From positions 62,001 through 126,000 of the forward strand of contig NZ_JAMXMY010000007.1 in assembly GCF_024055795.1 (NCBI RefSeq): a stretch of 64,000 nt of DNA. Reading direction: 5' to 3'. The translations under genes were made by a program, and so were the position numbers. Origin of the DNA: Actinoallomurus purpureus. Its GTDB lineage: Bacteria; Actinomycetota; Actinomycetes; Streptosporangiales; Streptosporangiaceae. This document shows, in pieces, positions 1 to 7,838 of this stretch. Position 1 is the stretch's first letter. Each line of letters opens with the position of its first letter. The notes under the pieces are model-generated. The model was given only the letters and a program-made list of their open reading frames with translations. It was not told the origin of the DNA and did not search any database.

Positions 1-3000
1 GGCAGACCATCCGCGGCATTTTGCGGATCGGGCCGGGAGCCGACCGCCGGTTCGCCGGCTGCGGTGGGATCACCCGCATGCTGGTCCGAGCGGTGTCCCG
101 ATGGCGCGTCGGGGCGCACACGGCCCGGCGCCGGATCCGCGAAGCCGTGTCGGCCGGTGTCGTGTTCGATGGGGGTGTTCGTGTCGGGGGCTGTTATGCG
201 GGCCTCGATCCGGACCCGGCCACGGCCGATGCTTGGATCGGCACGGATGTCGACGGGGACCTGTGTGCCGACGATCTGTGCCGCTGCGGGAAGATCGAAG
301 TCAGCGAGCTTGGAGCGGACCTTGTCCAGGAAGACGTCCCGCACCACCTTGGCGATCCGGTGCTGCGGCGTCGCCCAGTTCGCAGCTGTGCCTGGACCGG
401 CGCTGATGCGAAGGGCCGGTGCGGGGCGCCCGGCCCGCAAATCCCTTATGAGGGCCTCGGCGTACTGGCCGGCGAGGGATGGCACGTCGGTGCGAACTCC
501 GTTGAACCGGACCTCCGCCACGTGGTCGGGTTCGAAATCCATCACGGCCGGAGCCGGGGGCGCCACCCGGTTTCCGGGGATCGGCAAGGGCACCTTCTCC
601 GACCGGTAGCGGAACGGGCCGAGATCGCCCAGCACCGCCGAGTGCATCTCGGCAGCGAACGTCACACAGTTGTTGAGGAGCCACTGGTAAGGCTGGTTCT
701 GCTTCGAGCGGGCGAAGTCGACGCCGCTCTGCATCTGCTCCACCGTTACCTGCTTCGGTGCCTCGATCCGTGGCACACTTTGGAAGTCCGGGCTGAACAC
801 CGCGCCTGCTGAGGAACCGAACCACGGTACGTCTGCGGCGTTCGCCGCGCCGAACCCCATGGTGAAGACCCGGCCTCGATACCGGGCCGCTCCGCGCCCC
901 GGCGTGCCCAGCGGAAGCCGGACACTCACCCACACATGGCCCTGGTCACTCATCCCGGCAAGAGGCCGGACCGTGATGGCGAACTCCACAACGGCGCCCT
1001 GGCGGTCCTGTATCCCCGACAGCGCGCGTTCCAGCTGCGCGATATCGTAACTCGCATCCGCCGGCACATTGAGCGGACGTGCGTCGGGCTCGCGACGGTC
1101 CATCACCCTCCGCACCGCGTCGGCCAACGCCGGCACATCGGTGAACACATCCCGCCCATGCCTGATCCGGTAAACATCCGCCAAGGTCAGCAACGACAGG
1201 GTGTCGTGCTCGATCCCAGACATCGGCTCGAATGCGTCAGTCCGCCCATCGCTCACGCGCTCAGCGACATCGTCCGCCAGCGCCGCCACGTCAGGGAAGT
1301 TCACGCCCATCAGCTGCTGGAACCCGACCGGCTCCGCGGACCATGCCGAAATGATCCCCGACAGGGCCTCTGGCCGGTCACGCACCTCATCCACCGACTC
1401 CGTCACCCGGCCCCCCTCACTGACCCGGGCCCGCAGCCTCCGGACGAGGTCCTTCACTTGCGCCGGTGACAGCGGCTGACGCCCCGGGCGTACACCACTG
1501 AGGTCCTGGCCTGACAGCAGAGCTGCGCGGGGCGGCACGTCGGTCGGCGGGACGGCACCCGCAGGCGACGTCGCCGTCGCGTTGGAGCTCGAAGTGCTCG
1601 GCGAAATCTGTTCCTGCGCATGTGGATCGTCTTCGTTCAGCACTACCACCGGCTGCGGTGGCATCGGCTCGATCTCAGCCGCCTGGTGCCGTTGGTCGGC
1701 CGCTTTGGCGAGCTCTTGTATAACGCGACCCTGGAGACGATAGATCGCCGCGCTTCGGTTGGATGGGCGGTCTTTAGAATCCAACCAGCGATCGATTGCG
1801 GCCAGGATGTTTTGTAGTCCCCGTTCGCTTCGGTGGAATCCGTCGGTGTCGCGGAGGCCGCCGTTCTTCCACAGGTCAAGCGCGAGGTCGACTTCCTTCA
1901 GCGCAGGTGAGCGCCCTCGGGTCGGCGACTGAAGAAACGGCAGGCGAGAAAGGGTTTCCCAGTCGTCGATGATGTCACCGTCGAACTCGCCGGCGCCACC
2001 CCTGAGCCTCAGCGGCTGAGAAGGGACGTCGCCACGCTTGGGCGACGAGAAATCATTGGTGGAGCCGCTTGCTGGCTGCTCAGTGGAACCAAGGGGGGAC
2101 AGCTCGACGCCGAAATCGAGCTTTTTGTCGCGGGCGTACTTCTCGAGTCTTTGGCTGTACCGTTCGGCCTCATCTCGCCCACCGCCGTAGTACACGATCA
2201 CGACTTTTTCCAGGTCCTGCCACTGCAGATCACCGTGGATCTGGGCCTCAAAGTAATCGCGCATGTCTACGCCCGCGTTGAGCTCACCGCGCAGCTCAGG
2301 GTCGTAAGCGAATCCGGTGGCTTCGGCGAGCGCCAATCGCACCGCCTTTGGCTGACCGTAAGCCAGCAACGGGTAAAGATGATCGGGACCGGTGACACTA
2401 CGTGCCCCTCTTACATCGCTCACTTCCCACTCGAAGCTATCCTCCGGCGTAAACGTCGCTCTAGCCCTTACTTCTTGCTTCCAGACGAAGACAGCGGAAC
2501 CGTAGTCCTGGAGTCCGTGGGGTCGTAGCCGGGACATCAGAGCGGCGTACTTCGGGAGGTCCCCTAGTTCGTCCCGTTCCGGCCCTGGCAGTCCACGGCT
2601 GCGCCCTAGGGTCGCCGCGTAGCCGAATATCTCCTCGATCTTGCGACGTTTCGTTGGCTTATCGTCGCCATTGGTAGTTCCGGTCTCCCAATAGTTGCGG
2701 AACTTTCCCGTGGAATCGGCGAGCAGATCGTCGATCTTGCGCACTGGCATATTCGTAGTCAGCAGCATTTTCGAACGCAAATGCTCATGCGCGGCCCGCA
2801 ACAGGCGGTCGATATTGAGGTGTGAATACCTTTGCGCCCACTCGGCTCGCTCGAGCCGGCTGTTTGCCGCTGCACGGTCCCGATTGCTGACATCTCGGCC
2901 CCGTCGTTCTACCACGACTAGAGCCGCGGCCTGAGCCTCACGTAGCCGTCGCCGCTGGCTCGGTGCCTCATCTCGCACCGAGACCTCCTGCCGGAAACGC

Positions 3001-6000
3001 TTCCATATCGAGAAGAAGATTTTAAAATCTTCTTCGAGGCGCTCCGCATGGCGCTGTAGCCTCTCTGCGACGGGAGAGTCTCGGGGATAAAGACTGATCT
3101 TTTTGCGGAGGTCCTCGATGTCCTTCCGCGCCCCCACGGTCGCCTTGACCTGGTCGTCGGCAAGAAGCCACCGGGCAATCTGAAGATCCCTGGCTCCGGG
3201 GACCATCTGCTGGGTGGCCTCCCGGGCGAGAAGGCCTTGCCGCTCGTCCTCATCATCATCATCGGCAGGATGCGACGCGACCGGCATCGGCTTGCCTTCA
3301 GCCGGCGGCGGTATGACATTGTCGAGTTCGTGCTGGACACGCTGCTGAAGCTGATTGATGGCCGCAATTCTCCGGTTGGAGTGACTACTCTCCGCGCGCC
3401 ACCATTCAATCGCATCCAGAATGGCCCGTAGTTCGCGCGCATTCTGCTCGAGTTCTTCCGGGGCCAGACGACCATGGTCCTTCCACTGGCGGAGGGCGCG
3501 GTCGACTTCCTTCAGCGCAGGTGAGCGCCCTTGGGTCGGCGACTGATGAAACGGCAGGCGAGAAAGGGTTTCCCAGTCGTCGATGATGTCACCGTCGAAC
3601 TCGCCGGCGCCACCCCTGAGCCTCAGCACGTCAGAAGTGGCATCGCCACGCTGGGCCGACGGGGAAGGAACATCGACATCCCCGTCCGGACTTTGCCCTG
3701 TACCCGCAGCGCCGTGTCGGCCGGTGTCGTGTTCGGCGGACGTATTCGTTTCGGAGGCTGCTATGCGTACCGGCGCCGCGCGCCGGTTCGCGATGCGGTT
3801 CGCCATCCGCCAATTGACGACGATTCCGGGCACCACGTCCTGCAGGCTGCGTCCGTGATACTCCCGGGATTGCTGCTCCAGGAAGGCGAGCATCCGAATG
3901 TCGTACGAACCGGACGAGTTCTTCAAAGCATTGAGGATCTGGTCGCCGGTCCCACCCAGATGCAAGTCCGGGAACTCCCGATGGACGTCGGCCATCGACA
4001 ACCCACTCGTGTCAACCTCGGCCAGCGCGTCGAACGACTTGCTTTGGACCACCCGCGACAAAATCTCGCTGAGATCCTGGTCCGACAACGGAGCTGTGCG
4101 GGACGGCACGTCGGCCGGCGCGACGGCGCCCGCAGACGACGTCGCCGCCGCGCTGGTGCTCGACGCGCTCGGCGAAATCCCATCGCCGGACTCGCTCGTA
4201 TCCACCAGATCCGCCGACGCCGCCGGTGTCGGCCGCCGGCTGGTCCGTGGGGAAGGAACATCGACGTCCCCGTCCGGACGTTGCCCTGTACCTAGCGCCG
4301 GAGCGTCCGCCCCGTACTCCGAGGACCAAATCAGCCAATCTCTGAACTCTTCAGGCAGATCAGTGTGCGTATCTTGCAGATCGGGCCGGGAGGTAGATCC
4401 CTCATCCTCGTCATGTGGCCGGCCGGCCGGTTGGCTGCTGGCTGGTGGTGTCCCGCGAAGTCCGGCATCGCGTTGAGTAGCCACGGCGGACAACTCGATC
4501 TCGATCCCGCGCCGAAGGCGATCAACCACCGCAGCCCGCTTACTGGGACGACCCTGCTTCGACGTCGACCACTGGTCGATCGCGGACAGGATCTGTTCCA
4601 ACTGCTGCTGCTTCAAATCGAAGCGACCGGATAGATACCGACCGTGATCCCTCCACGCAGCGAGCCTCTTGTCGATCTGCTGAAGTTCTTTGGAACGCGG
4701 ATAACGCGGCGACAACTTGCTCTGCGTCTCCCAGCCATCAACGATCAGCAACGCGTCGATGCGCGTCTGGTCGATCCCACCGCGCTTGCGCTGTGCCCGG
4801 TCGTACATGGGGCCGAGCTCGTCGTCGATCGAAGTGAGGGTCTCCTCCACATCGTGGATGTCGGCCGGGTACGGAATGGCCGTCCGCAGTTCCACGGGAA
4901 TGAGCGGAACGGTCAGCTGGTTCTTGTTGGTGTCGGCCTCATCAAATTGGGTGAATATACCGAGCGCGTCGTCCTGATCGAGCCACTGGTTAGGCCGGTC
5001 GAGCAGGGCGTTGTCCAGGTAGTCGCCGATCGTCTTCCCATCCTCGTCTTCCTGGATGGGAAGCCTGAGCAGGTCAATCCGTCCGTCGGGCAGCCGTTTC
5101 GCGAAGGCATAGAAACGGCGGTAAGTCCCGCGGTAAGTCGTGGCCTTCTCGTAGAAGTCCCTGTCGAAGTCTGGAAAAGCGCGGCGGACCTGATTCACCA
5201 GCGAATCCCTGACGAGCTGGGCGTTCTGCTCCAGAAAGGTCTTCGCGTCGTCGGAGAGCTGCCGCCGCATCCCGGCGAAGGCCACTCGTGAGGCGACCAC
5301 GAGGAAGTTCTTAGAAAGTGCTCCTGGATAGAGGTAAGTCATCATCCGCGCGGCGATGTGCGGAAAGACCAGGGCAGCCATACTGCGGATGGCCGATACC
5401 GACTCGATCTCAGCGAGCTTGTCGAGCGACGTTCGCGGAACCGTCGCCCCGAAGCGCCACTCGACAAACCTCTGGGCAAGCTCGTCCCCGAAGTCGAGCC
5501 CACCCGAGACGATTTCCACCAGCTGCGGTATGGCGTCCGTCTTTGTAAGGGCGTACTTGAGGAAATCATGCATCTCGGTCAGCGGCACACCCGCGGTGTA
5601 CTGGGGGTACAACACCGGCGCATCGCTGCCGGGCGCTGTGATCGGCAGGATCTCAAGCGTCGCAGCCCCCGCCCCCGCCCACCCCTCGTCGACCTCAAAG
5701 TCCTTCAGTGTGGGGAAGAGTTCCCAGCCCTCCTCTTCGGGGAAGAGTTCCAGCGCCGGCAGCTGCGGACGATGGTCAGGGTGTTCGGTGACCGTCTCCC
5801 ATAGGACCTCAAGCTTCTCGCGTATCGACGCCATCACCGTGGCACGGTCGTCGGCCCGGGCATCATCGGGCTGCCCCGTTGCTCCGAACGGCGTCGAGAC
5901 GAACTCCACGATCGACCCGCGGACCAGCTCCCCCTGCTCCTTACCGGACTGCTCGAAATGAGAACGGGTCAGGTAGTACTTGCCCTCAGTGTCACGATAG

Positions 6001-7196
6001 AAGGGACGACCATCGATCTTGGCTTGGTAGCCTAGGCGCTTGTTGGCGGCCAGCACGAAGCCACTCGTCCCTTCCACACCAGGCGGAAGCCCGTGGACGA
6101 GAATGGCTGTCTCGAGCTCAAAGCCGTATGCGCCGAGGAACGGGGACGGCGGTCCCGGATTCGGGTTGACGGCGATACTCTCGCGAGGGAAATCATCGCT
6201 GGTCGGCAGAAACTCCAGCCTCTGGAACCACGCTGGCAGGATCGCCTGGCGGCCCTTCTGACCGTCCAGGAAGACGACACCGTTCTTGTCGTGGACCACG
6301 TTGTAGACGTGTCTATCGACGATGACGATGCCTCGCGCCCCGCGGCCCGCCTCGGTCATGGCGTCGACGATCGCCGCGTATCCGGGCACGGCGACCGACT
6401 CGCCCTTGCCCATGTTCTCGATGTACTCGCGCGGCGCGATCTCGCTCGGCGAGACCGAATAGTAGTTGTACCGGCGCAGCGCCGAATCCTCGCCCGGTTC
6501 GAGCATGGCCTCCTCAAGCGTGAGGTCCGTGCCGATCGCAGCGAGTACGCAGTTGGTGAAGAAGTCGCCGCCCCAGGAATGGAACGGGTTGACCTCGGGC
6601 AGCCAGGGATAACTCGACTCAACGACGTCGTCGGGAAGTCGGCGGTGGCCGTCCCGCACATGGGCGGGTGCCGACCTCGCGTTCCGGTTCGCGATGACCC
6701 TCGCGATCCGCCAATTGACGGCGATGTCGGGCATCACGTCCAGCAGGCTGCGTCCGTGATCCGCCCGGGATCGCTGCTCCAGGAAGGCGAGCATCCGAAT
6801 GTCGTACGAACCGGACCGCGAGTTCTTCAAAGCCTTGCGGATCTCGTCGCCGGTCCCGTCCAGCCGCAAGTCCGAGAACTCCCGATGGACGTGATCCATC
6901 GACAATCCAGTCGTGTCAACCTCGGCCACCTCGTCGAGCGACTGGCTTTCGACCGCCCGCGACAAGATGTTACTGAGGTCCTGTGTCCCCGCGGCCGGAA
7001 TGTCCACCCCCAACTTCGAGGACCAAATCAGCCAATCATCGAGTGCGGTACGCAGATCGGCGGGCGTGTCTTGCAGATCGGGCTCGGAGGCAGCCCTCTC
7101 ATCGTGTGCGGTGGTGACGGGTGGCGCGGGCGTGAGTGTGTGGCTCGACACGGTCGGCGTGGCGGGCAGATAGGGGATGAAAACGCCGTCGATCAT
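1..7196 (-). CDS. Giant modular papain-fold/polymorphic-toxin-like protein, C-terminus beyond the left edge
   Basis: One minus-strand frame is open from 7385 down to base 1; I read several stretches codon by codon and met no stop. From ATG 7196 it gives at least 2,398 residues. The order is: linker and small alpha domain (about 41-178), papain-like Cys-His-Asp domain (179-332), long alpha/beta region containing PQYTAGVPL (about 530), helical segment ending in RAAVVDRLRRGIEIEL, second small-domain copy, second helical segment, DUF3626-like domain (about 1544-1694), third helical segment, a His...Cys permuted NlpC/P60-like domain (about 2087-2190), then a new linker. No signal peptide or WXG motif is visible. 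Effector-type function is inference from the domains. The ATG has GGAGG 14 nt upstream, which is weak support; the 63 open codons before it leave a longer or truncated N-terminus possible. Large actinobacterial multi-domain toxins are the closest general match. Confidence 0.75.
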   Translation of the reverse strand, partial: MIDGVFIPYLPATPTVSSHTLTPAPPVTTAHDERAASEPDLQDTPADLRTALDDWLIWSSKLGVDIPAAGTQDLSNILSRAVESQSLDEVAEVDTTGLSMDHVHREFSDLRLDGTGDEIRKALKNSRSGSYDIRMLAFLEQRSRADHGRSLLDVMPDIAVNWRIARVIANRNARSAPAHVRDGHRRLPDDVVESSYPWLPEVNPFHSWGGDFFTNCVLAAIGTDLTLEEAMLEPGEDSALRRYNYYSVSPSEIAPREYIENMGKGESVAVPGYAAIVDAMTEAGRGARGIVIVDRHVYNVVHDKNGVVFLDGQKGRQAILPAWFQRLEFLPTSDDFPRESIAVNPNPGPPSPFLGAYGFELETAILVHGLPPGVEGTSGFVLAANKRLGYQAKIDGRPFYRDTEGKYYLTRSHFEQSGKEQGELVRGSIVEFVSTPFGATGQPDDARADDRATVMASIREKLEVLWETVTEHPDHRPQLPALELFPEEEGWELFPTLKDFEVDEGWAGAGAATLEILPITAPGSDAPVLYPQYTAGVPLTEMHDFLKYALTKTDAIPQLVEIVSGGLDFGDELAQRFVEWRFGATVPRTSLDKLAEIESVSAIRSMAALVFPHIAARMMTYLYPGALSKNFLVVASRVAFAGMRRQLSDDAKTFLEQNAQLVRDSLVNQVRRAFPDFDRDFYEKATTYRGTYRRFYAFAKRLPDGRIDLLRLPIQEDEDGKTIGDYLDNALLDRPNQWLDQDDALGIFTQFDEADTNKNQLTVPLIPVELRTAIPYPADIHDVEETLTSIDDELGPMYDRAQRKRGGIDQTRIDALLIVDGWETQSKLSPRYPRSKELQQIDKRLAAWRDHGRYLSGRFDLKQQQLEQILSAIDQWSTSKQGRPSKRAAVVDRLRRGIEIELSAVATQRDAGLRGTPPASSQPAGRPHDEDEGSTSRPDLQDTHTDLPEEFRDWLIWSSEYGADAPALGTGQRPDGDVDVPSPRTSRRPTPAASADLVDTSESGDGISPSASSTSAAATSSAGAVAPADVPSRTAPLSDQDLSEILSRVVQSKSFDALAEVDTSGLSMADVHREFPDLHLGGTGDQILNALKNSSGSYDIRMLAFLEQQSREYHGRSLQDVVPGIVVNWRMANRIANRRAAPVRIAASETNTSAEHDTGRHGAAGTGQSPDGDVDVPSPSAQRGDATSDVLRLRGGAGEFDGDIIDDWETLSRLPFHQSPTQGRSPALKEVDRALRQWKDHGRLAPEELEQNARELRAILDAIEWWRAESSHSNRRIAAINQLQQRVQHELDNVIPPPAEGKPMPVASHPADDDDEDERQGLLAREATQQMVPGARDLQIARWLLADDQVKATVGARKDIEDLRKKISLYPRDSPVAERLQRHAERLEEDFKIFFSIWKRFRQEVSVRDEAPSQRRRLREAQAAALVVVERRGRDVSNRDRAAANSRLERAEWAQRYSHLNIDRLLRAAHEHLRSKMLLTTNMPVRKIDDLLADSTGKFRNYWETGTTNGDDKPTKRRKIEEIFGYAATLGRSRGLPGPERDELGDLPKYAALMSRLRPHGLQDYGSAVFVWKQEVRARATFTPEDSFEWEVSDVRGARSVTGPDHLYPLLAYGQPKAVRLALAEATGFAYDPELRGELNAGVDMRDYFEAQIHGDLQWQDLEKVVIVYYGGGRDEAERYSQRLEKYARDKKLDFGVELSPLGSTEQPASGSTNDFSSPKRGDVPSQPLRLRGGAGEFDGDIIDDWETLSRLPFLQSPTRGRSPALKEVDLALDLWKNGGLRDTDGFHRSERGLQNILAAIDRWLDSKDRPSNRSAAIYRLQGRVIQELAKAADQRHQAAEIEPMPPQPVVVLNEDDPHAQEQISPSTSSSNATATSPAGAVPPTDVPPRAALLSGQDLSGVRPGRQPLSPAQVKDLVRRLRARVSEGGRVTESVDEVRDRPEALSGIISAWSAEPVGFQQLMGVNFPDVAALADDVAERVSDGRTDAFEPMSGIEHDTLSLLTLADVYRIRHGRDVFTDVPALADAVRRVMDRREPDARPLNVPADASYDIAQLERALSGIQDRQGAVVEFAITVRPLAGMSDQGHVWVSVRLPLGTPGRGAARYRGRVFTMGFGAANAADVPWFGSSAGAVFSPDFQSVPRIEAPKQVTVEQMQSGVDFARSKQNQPYQWLLNNCVTFAAEMHSAVLGDLGPFRYRSEKVPLPIPGNRVAPPAPAVMDFEPDHVAEVRFNGVRTDVPSLAGQYAEALIRDLRAGRPAPALRISAGPGTAANWATPQHRIAKVVRDVFLDKVRSKLADFDLPAAAQIVGTQVPVDIRADPSIGRGRVRIEARITAPDTNTPIEHDTGRHGFADPAPGRVRPDAPSGHRSDQHAGDPTAAGEPAVGSRPDPQNAADGL
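580..1000 (-). other. Permuted NlpC/P60-like (His then Asn-Asn-Cys) domain in the giant protein
   Basis: His 2087 sits in MSDQGHVWVSVRL and Cys 2177 in PYQWLLNNCVTFAAEMH, preceded by VTVEQMQSGVDFA. A His strand followed about 90 residues later by NNCxTFA matches circularly permuted papain-like hydrolases. It is a different fold arrangement from the N-terminal Cys-His-Asp domain of the same protein. The motif is seen; hydrolase activity is inference. Confidence 0.5.
1520..1608. repeat. 89-bp linker repeat, copy 1 (with 4091-4179)
   Basis: It matches 4091-4179 over 89 bp without gaps and with several substitutions. It encodes the Ser/Ala/Pro-rich linker read as ISPSTSSSNATATSPAGA here and [18 protein letters not shown] in the other copy. 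A further 44-bp linker repeat is at 3661-3704 and 4249-4292. Confidence 0.8.
1887..2013. repeat. 127-bp near-identical repeat, copy 1 (with 3501-3627)
   Basis: This segment matches 3501-3627 without gaps, and I count 2 mismatches in 127 bp. Both copies encode the same stretch of the giant protein (GAGEFDGDIIDDWETLSRL followed by a SPALKEVD helix start). Such identity between paralogous modules points to recent duplication or gene conversion inside the gene. Confidence 0.9.
2115..2565 (-). other. DUF3626-like / ART-like domain in the giant protein
   Basis: The segment around residues 1544-1694 contains YAALMSRLRPHGLQDYG, TGPDHLYPLLAYGQPKA and DYFEAQIHGDLQWQDLEKVV. The EAQIHG(D) signature followed by an LEKVV strand resembles DUF3626-type domains found in bacterial effector proteins. 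The assignment is from motif memory only. No catalytic residue set can be named with certainty. Confidence 0.35.
3501..3627. repeat. 127-bp near-identical repeat, copy 2 (with 1887-2013)
   Basis: Second copy of the intragenic repeat. After it the helical segment diverges (ALRQWKDHGR here, LDLWKNGGLRD in the other copy), so only the linker and first helix are kept identical. Confidence 0.9.
3783..3953. repeat. About 170-bp intragenic repeat, copy A (with 6684-6857)
   Basis: It aligns with 6684-6857 with one 3-bp difference and scattered substitutions (roughly nine in ten bases agree by eye). It encodes the small alpha domain that precedes an effector domain: SGSYDIRMLAFLEQ, HGRSL and VNWR are shared. 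Confidence 0.85.
4091..4179. repeat. 89-bp linker repeat, copy 2 (with 1520-1608)
   Basis: Second copy of the Ser/Ala linker coding repeat. It marks the boundary of a module in the giant protein and is followed by the S(D/G)QDLS motif that also starts the other copy. Confidence 0.8.
6201..6660 (-). other. Papain-like (Tox-PL/glutamine-deamidase-type) domain in the giant protein
   Basis: Within the giant CDS the motif FFTNCVLAAIGTDLTLEEA places a Cys at residue 216. GARGIVIVDRHVYNVV has His at 296, and GVVFLDGQKGRQA has Asp at 311. The order Cys, 80 residues, His, 15 residues, Asp fits the papain-fold toxin-1 (glutamine deamidase) family, whose members share an NC...V motif, an HVFNVV-like strand and an LDGQ motif. 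The triad residues are seen directly; the substrate is unknown. Confidence 0.6.
6684..6857. repeat. About 170-bp intragenic repeat, copy B (with 3783-3953)
   Basis: This copy of the small alpha domain lies directly before the Cys-His-Asp domain. The matching copy A lies upstream of the helical and DUF3626-like part, which shows the modular build of the gene. Confidence 0.85.
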
Positions 7197-7605
7197 CCGT
7201 CCGGGGGCGGCCTCCAGACAGGCGGGAGGCTGCGCCGCGGTGCTGTGGGTTGAGGCCCGCCATGCCGCTGCCGGCCTACGCCCCCGGTCGGTGGTGGATA
7301 CCACGATGACCCGACCCTTCCTGCGCCCCCGCGCGGCCTCCGCCTCACAAAGCGTCACCTCTGGCGGGCCCGGCCGAGAGTCCGGTCACGGGTCGCGCTG
7401 AGATGTGACAGGGAATGTGTCGTCTTCGGCCATCGATGAGGTTGCTGTCGTTGCTGGTGAGAGATGGTCAGCGTAAGTGATACCGGAAGGTGTTACTGCA
7501 GGGAAGGGCCTGTTCCCTGTCACATCGTCGGCGGCGACCTCCGAAGAGGATCGCCGCGGTCACCGCTGGATGGTCGATCCTGGTCCGATCCGGACGGTAC
7601 GGCCG
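7197..7605. other. Region upstream of the giant gene, no separate gene seen
   Basis: The giant frame stays open from 7196 to 7385 and is closed by an in-frame TGA at 7386-7388. The codons in between (Arg/Pro/Ala-rich) do not look like a conserved domain. Bases 7389-7605 hold no convincing ORF on either strand. A promoter for the giant gene should lie here, but no clear -35/-10 pair was recognised. Confidence 0.4.
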
Positions 7606-7838
7606 CTAGAGCCTGTCTCAAAGCCCCACTGTCCTACTGCGCGGCGCCCAGGCGGCGCCTCGCCGCGTTGTCGCCCCACCCCACAAAAACGCGAGGGACG
7701 GCTTCGCCGACCCGGCGCGTTTCCGCGGGGACCCCGGGAGGAGTCGCCAGCCAACACCGGGCTGGCTCCCTCCTCCGCCTCGCGAGGCACCACCTGGACA
7801 CCGCTCGCTACGGACGGGGACTTTGAGACAGGCCCTAG
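7606..7838. mobile_element. 225-bp MITE-like element with CTAG target duplication
   Basis: The element spans 7610-7834. Its ends are AGCCTGTCTCAAAG (7610-7623) and CTTTGAGACAGGCC (7821-7834), inverted repeats matching at 13 of 14 positions with further imperfect pairing inside. CTAG flanks both sides (7606-7609 and 7835-7838), as expected for a 4-bp target duplication. The right CTAG contains the TAG stop codon of the neighbouring minus-strand gene, which therefore stays intact. The interior is GC-rich and has no transposase, so it looks non-autonomous. The family is not assigned. Confidence 0.75.

Noticed and set aside
6093-7253. Plus-strand 386-codon open frame opposite the giant gene
   Set aside because: It mirrors the minus-strand coding frame in GC-rich DNA; its translation has no domain text, while the minus frame has clear motifs and internal paralogy.
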